NCBI GenBank assembly: GCA_001787465.1
Contig: MFXJ01000036.1
Span: 1 to 6,658, forward strand
Reading direction: 5' to 3'
Origin: Candidatus Peregrinibacteria bacterium RIFOXYB2_FULL_32_7
GTDB lineage: Bacteria; Patescibacteriota; Gracilibacteria; UBA1369; GWF2-33-10
Length of the DNA stretch: 6,658 nt
Shown here: positions 4,364-6,658 of the stretch, one piece after another
Layout of the letters: every line of letters starts with the position of its first letter
Numbering within the stretch: position 1 is the stretch's first letter
Notes under the pieces: model-generated
What the model saw: only the letters and a program-made list of their open reading frames with translations
What the model was told of the DNA's origin: nothing
The model's database searches: none
Position numbers and translations under genes: made by a program

Positions 4364-5165
4364 GATTATCGAAAATTTTCTTCGCACTCTTGGGCTTAAC
4401 GAAAATGAAATTAATGTTTATCTTTATTTATTAACACATGGTGAATCTATTGCCAGTGTTATTTCTAAACGTTTGGAGATGAAACGTGTAACTGTTTATT
4501 CAACACTAGAATCTCTTGAAAAAAAGGAAGTTATAGCAAGTTTTTCAAAAAATAATGTTGCGCATTTTGATGCGGTAGAACCAGATGATATTGAGGAATT
4601 ATGCCAACAAAAAGTATTGGAAATGCAACGATTACAGAAAAAAGCTACTGAACTTAGAAGTGAATTTCATAAAATGAGACAACGTGGAAAAATGCCAAAA
4701 CTCGAAATCCGTGGGAAAATTAAATATTATGAAGGATTGGAAGCAGTTACTGATTTAATTCAGGAAACCATAGGAGAAAATAATAAAGAACAACTCTGCT
4801 TCGGTTTAAATACTTATCATACTGAACTTGCTGGTGATGACTGGTCTGTTTATACCAAAAAACGTATCAATAAAGGTATGTTTGTTAGAAGTATTCAACC
4901 AGATACTGATGCCGCTATTGATTATAAATCTCGAGACGCAAAAGAACTCCGTAACACTCGTTTAGTGCCAAAAGATAAATTTCCAGGAAATTGTGAAATA
5001 AATGTTATTGGCAATATGATTGCTATGTTTACTACAAGTCAAGGACGTGATGCTATGGGTATGAAAATGTATAGTCCTGATATGGCGCAGGCGCTTAAAA
5101 GCCTTTTTGATTTAGCGTGGGAACGTGCGGAATTTTATGATAAAGGGAGAAATGAAACTTTATAA
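4362..5165 (+). CDS. TrmB-family transcriptional regulator
   Basis: TrmB-type regulators, first described in archaea and also present in CPR bacteria, join a winged helix-turn-helix to a ligand-sensing C-terminal domain. In this 267-residue protein the DNA-binding domain (about 1-72) opens with LRTLGLNENEINVYLYLLTH and continues with ASVISKRLEMKRVTVYSTLE (31-50), the expected helix-turn-helix, then a wing ending in HFDAVEPDDI. A charged coiled coil follows (about 74-110, LEMQRLQKKATELRSEF), then a C-terminal domain beginning KIKYYEGLEAV (119-129) that resembles the phospholipase D-like fold of the family but has no identified ligand. The ATG at 4362 has no Shine-Dalgarno site. The gene is divergent from the asparaginase gene with facing promoters, so it probably regulates that gene and itself, perhaps in response to an amino acid; this is inference from position only. 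Confidence 0.88.
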   Translation: MIIENFLRTLGLNENEINVYLYLLTHGESIASVISKRLEMKRVTVYSTLESLEKKEVIASFSKNNVAHFDAVEPDDIEELCQQKVLEMQRLQKKATELRSEFHKMRQRGKMPKLEIRGKIKYYEGLEAVTDLIQETIGENNKEQLCFGLNTYHTELAGDDWSVYTKKRINKGMFVRSIQPDTDAAIDYKSRDAKELRNTRLVPKDKFPGNCEINVIGNMIAMFTTSQGRDAMGMKMYSPDMAQALKSLFDLAWERAEFYDKGRNETL

Positions 5166-5220
5166 AATCTTTTATATATTTTTACTTGAAGCTTTAGAGT
5201 CTTAATGAAGTAAGATTTTA
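5163..5220. terminator. Possible bidirectional terminator between convergent genes
   Basis: TAAAATCTT (5163-5171) and AAGATTTTA (5212-5220) are perfect 9-bp inverted copies enclosing a second pair, TTACTT (5182-5187) and AAGTAA (5208-5213), which overlaps the outer right arm and is therefore an alternative. The structure straddles the ends of the TrmB and DedA-like genes. Stems are A/T-rich and the loops long, so it is only a candidate. Confidence 0.3.
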
Positions 5221-5819
5221 AGTAAAATAAATCCTCCAATTAAAAGCGCAAAGAAAATTAGGCTTAAAAGATCAAAATATTTTTCAATTTTTTCAGCGAT
5301 TTTTTTACCAAAAACATGAAGGAAGATTGCGACTATAAAAAATCTTGATGAACGTCCAATTATTGAAGCAATTATTAAAGTGAAGATATTTATTTTAAAA
5401 AGTCCGGCAGAAATTGTAATAAGTTTATAGGGAATTGGAGTGAAAGCCGCGGTTAGAATTGTTATAAATGCGTAATTTTCGTATTTAATTTTGATTGTTT
5501 CCATTAAATTTTGAAGATTATAAAAATTTACAATTGGTTCGCCGATAATTTCATAAAATCCAAACCCAATTATATAGCCAAAAATTCCGCCTAAAACTGA
5601 GGCTAGAGAGCAAATAAAGGCGAAACGAAAAATTTTCTGATGATGAGCTAGTCCCAGCGCGATCAACAGCGGATCTGGAGGAATGGGAAAAAATGAACTT
5701 TCAGCAAAAGCGATAAGAAAAAGAAAAATGTCCGCATGTGGTTTTTGAGCTAGATTAATTGTCCAGTTATAGAGTCTGCGGAGAAGGGAAATAGGGGATT
5801 TGAGAATTTTTTTAAGCAT
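5202..5819 (-). CDS. DedA/YqaA-like VTT-domain membrane protein
   Basis: This is an integral inner-membrane protein of the VTT (DedA, SNARE-associated) superfamily, some members of which act in phospholipid flipping or membrane homeostasis; the substrate here is unknown. With the start at 5819 it has 205 residues. The VTT marks are AESSFFPIPPDPLLIALGL (39-57), a glycine-rich membrane helix (SLASVLGGIFGYIIGFGFYE), the second re-entrant motif FTPIPYKLITISAGLFKI (126-143), GRSSRFF (155-161), and a final helix (about 184-203). The spacing of the two motifs resembles YqaA. The frame stays open to an ATG at 5909, but those 30 extra residues are encoded by the heptamer repeat and overlap the upstream gene, so 5819 is preferred. 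A GAAGGA lies about 13 bases before it. It follows the zinc-ribbon gene on the same strand and may be cotranscribed. Confidence 0.88.
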   Translation of the reverse strand: MLKKILKSPISLLRRLYNWTINLAQKPHADIFLFLIAFAESSFFPIPPDPLLIALGLAHHQKIFRFAFICSLASVLGGIFGYIIGFGFYEIIGEPIVNFYNLQNLMETIKIKYENYAFITILTAAFTPIPYKLITISAGLFKINIFTLIIASIIGRSSRFFIVAIFLHVFGKKIAEKIEKYFDLLSLIFFALLIGGFILLKILLH

Positions 5820-5847
5820 TTTTTTGAAATATTCCTTCAGGAATTTA

Positions 5848-5875
5848 GGATAAAGGATAAAGGATAAGGGATAAA
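5848..5875. repeat. Four-copy 7-bp tandem repeat (GGATAAA)
   Basis: Four consecutive heptamers, GGATAAA, GGATAAA, GGATAAG and GGATAAA, lie between the zinc-ribbon gene stop (5885) and the preferred start of the DedA-like gene. A copy-number change would shift the frame of any N-terminal extension of that gene, which is another reason to prefer the downstream start. A small palindrome, ATTCC-TTCA-GGAAT (5831-5844), lies beside it. Confidence 0.9.
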
Positions 5876-5884
5876 GAAGAAATT

Positions 5885-6658
5885 TTAAATTATGGTTTCT
5901 AAATAACATTCTTCACAATAAATAATTTCTTTTCGGTCAGGCGAGTATGTTGTTTGAATTTCTTTGCCACATTTATCACATTTTCTATCCCAAAATTTTC
6001 TTGGATTTCTAAGGCTCATTCTTTGGAGATGTCTTTCTTCAGGATGTAAATGTGGAATTGGCAGATTCATTTGGCGATAAAAATCCAATTCGGGTTTGAT
6101 GATTTTGAATGGGCGATTCGTAGATATGCCCTGGCAGGGCATATCTACGGGTAAAATCGCCCAATTCAAAATATCGTCAGCCTGTCCGACTTCTTCAGTG
6201 CGGGGAATTTCCGAAATTGAATCTGGTAATAAATTTGCCGGAATAACTTTTTCTGCTTGAGGAATGGTATCAATATTATCTTTCCATTGTAAATTTTTTT
6301 TCAAAATTTCTTCTTTTGTTGTAGGGAAATAATATTGCGCAATGGTCTCGTTATATGCAAAAGGGGATAAAGATATTGGGAAGAATTCACCATATTCCCT
6401 ATTCTCAATCATTTTTTTTATTATTTTCGGTACCAATTTCTCATATTCTTCTTTGGTATATTGTTTATTTAAAATACAATATTCTTTATGTTGAAGTCCA
6501 ACGCATCCAAAAAGATCATGTGAATTTTGCATGCAAAGTTTTGAATAAAAAATGTTGTAAGTTCCTCCCCAAATTTGATCTGAAAAATAAATGTTTTTGA
6601 TGCCGCCGCCAATTTCGTGATTTTCATAACAAAATTCAACTCCTTCTTTTGCCCCAAA
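5885..6658 (-). CDS. CPR-type zinc-ribbon protein of unknown function, 5' end outside window
   Basis: The frame is open to the window edge, with 257 codons visible; an ATG at 6532 is internal, because the upstream codons continue with family-like sequence (CYENHEIGGGIKNIYFSDQ, then GGTYNIFYSKLC). I recognise the pattern from memory as a protein recurrent in Patescibacteria; its function is unknown. The visible N-terminal part is a Cys-containing, beta-rich segment ending FGCVGLQHKEYCILNKQYTK. Next comes EYGEFFPISLSPFAYNETIA (residues 89-108), a Pro-rich linker, FKIIKPELDFYRQMNLPIP, RMSLRNPRKFWDRKCDKCGK and a C-terminal CxxC...CxxC zinc ribbon (Cys 227/230 and 248/251). An earlier ribbon that I would expect before FKII is degenerate: its place is taken by codons from a 71-bp palindrome (6102-6172). 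The gene probably leads into the DedA-like gene. Nucleic-acid binding is possible but unproven. Confidence 0.8.
   Translation of the reverse strand, partial: FGAKEGVEFCYENHEIGGGIKNIYFSDQIWGGTYNIFYSKLCMQNSHDLFGCVGLQHKEYCILNKQYTKEEYEKLVPKIIKKMIENREYGEFFPISLSPFAYNETIAQYYFPTTKEEILKKNLQWKDNIDTIPQAEKVIPANLLPDSISEIPRTEEVGQADDILNWAILPVDMPCQGISTNRPFKIIKPELDFYRQMNLPIPHLHPEERHLQRMSLRNPRKFWDRKCDKCGKEIQTTYSPDRKEIIYCEECYLETII
6102..6172. repeat. Nested 71-bp palindrome, candidate mobile palindromic repeat, inside a gene
   Basis: The core is a perfect 15-bp inverted repeat around one base: CGTAGATATGCCCTG (6119-6133), G, CAGGGCATATCTACG (6135-6149). It is flanked by a second inverted repeat, ATTTTGAATGGGCGATT (6102-6118) against 6155-6172, which matches over 17 bp with one extra base. 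It is much more G+C-rich than its surroundings and remains in frame within the zinc-ribbon gene. The core resembles from memory the short GTAGA...TCTAC palindromes dispersed in cyanobacterial and other genomes. No target-site duplication is clear. Confidence 0.8.

Noticed and set aside
4153..4365. Plus-strand open frame of 70 codons in the asparaginase/TrmB spacer
   Set aside because: It runs through the terminator-like hairpin and T run, through the TrmB promoter and into the TrmB start. The translation is Phe/Cys-rich with no family features and there is no ribosome site.
5820..5909. Extended 235-residue form of the DedA-like protein starting at 5909
   Set aside because: The extra residues are encoded by the GGATAAA heptamer repeat and overlap the end of the upstream gene; the family-like N-terminus begins at the ATG at 5819.
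6355..6600. Plus-strand open frame of 81 codons opposite the zinc-ribbon gene
   Set aside because: It is antisense to codons with recognisable family sequence and has no independent support.
6469..6657. Minus-strand open frame of 62 codons in another phase at the right edge
   Set aside because: The adjacent minus-strand phase across the same bases is open to the edge and encodes the continuation of the zinc-ribbon protein (GGIKNIYFSDQ and onward), so this frame is a shadow.

Overview
This AT-rich window (roughly one third G+C by eye) reads as chromosome of a Candidate Phyla Radiation (Patescibacteria) bacterium, most likely from the Parcubacteria side. The clues are the compact minus-strand hrcA / grpE / dnaK chaperone locus, starts that mostly lack Shine-Dalgarno sequences, an archaeal-type TrmB regulator, a short VTT/DedA membrane protein, and a C-terminal zinc-ribbon protein of a type I associate from memory with CPR genomes. 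The phylum is an inference; no rRNA or marker gene is present. In-frame TGG encodes Trp and genes end in ordinary stops, so nothing suggests a recoded genetic code.

Layout. Positions 1-2102, minus strand: the heat-shock locus in the order hrcA, hicB, hicA, grpE, dnaK (dnaK runs off the left edge). dnaK has a consensus sigma-70-type promoter whose -10 lies inside a perfect CIRCE operator, the binding site of HrcA. A HicB/HicA toxin-antitoxin pair sits between hrcA and grpE, with its own promoter in front of hicB. Because hicB, hicA and grpE are packed with 0 and 8 bases between them, grpE is probably read from the toxin-antitoxin promoter or by read-through from hrcA. HrcA itself is about 100 residues shorter than usual.

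Positions 2103-2499: a 397-base gene-poor region with a three-copy 41-bp tandem repeat, in which each copy carries two small hairpins and a stop / GA-rich ribosome-site / ATG junction. Further on, a 22-bp near-perfect palindrome abuts a TATAAT box in front of an unrecognised 92-residue plus-strand gene (2500-2778).

Positions 2833-5165: an L-asparaginase (minus strand) and a TrmB-family regulator (plus strand), divergently transcribed. The 284-base spacer between them has a promoter facing each gene, an identical 11-mer abutting both start codons, and a central terminator-like hairpin whose left arm can also pair upstream, as in an attenuator. The regulator probably controls the asparaginase gene and itself.

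Positions 5166-6658, minus strand: a zinc-ribbon protein (5' end beyond the window) followed by a DedA/YqaA-like membrane protein, with a 7-bp tandem repeat at their junction. A 71-bp nested palindrome lies in frame inside the zinc-ribbon gene, where relatives appear to carry a Cys/variable segment, and looks like a domesticated insertion of a mobile palindromic repeat. No tRNA, rRNA, CRISPR array or transposase gene was seen.
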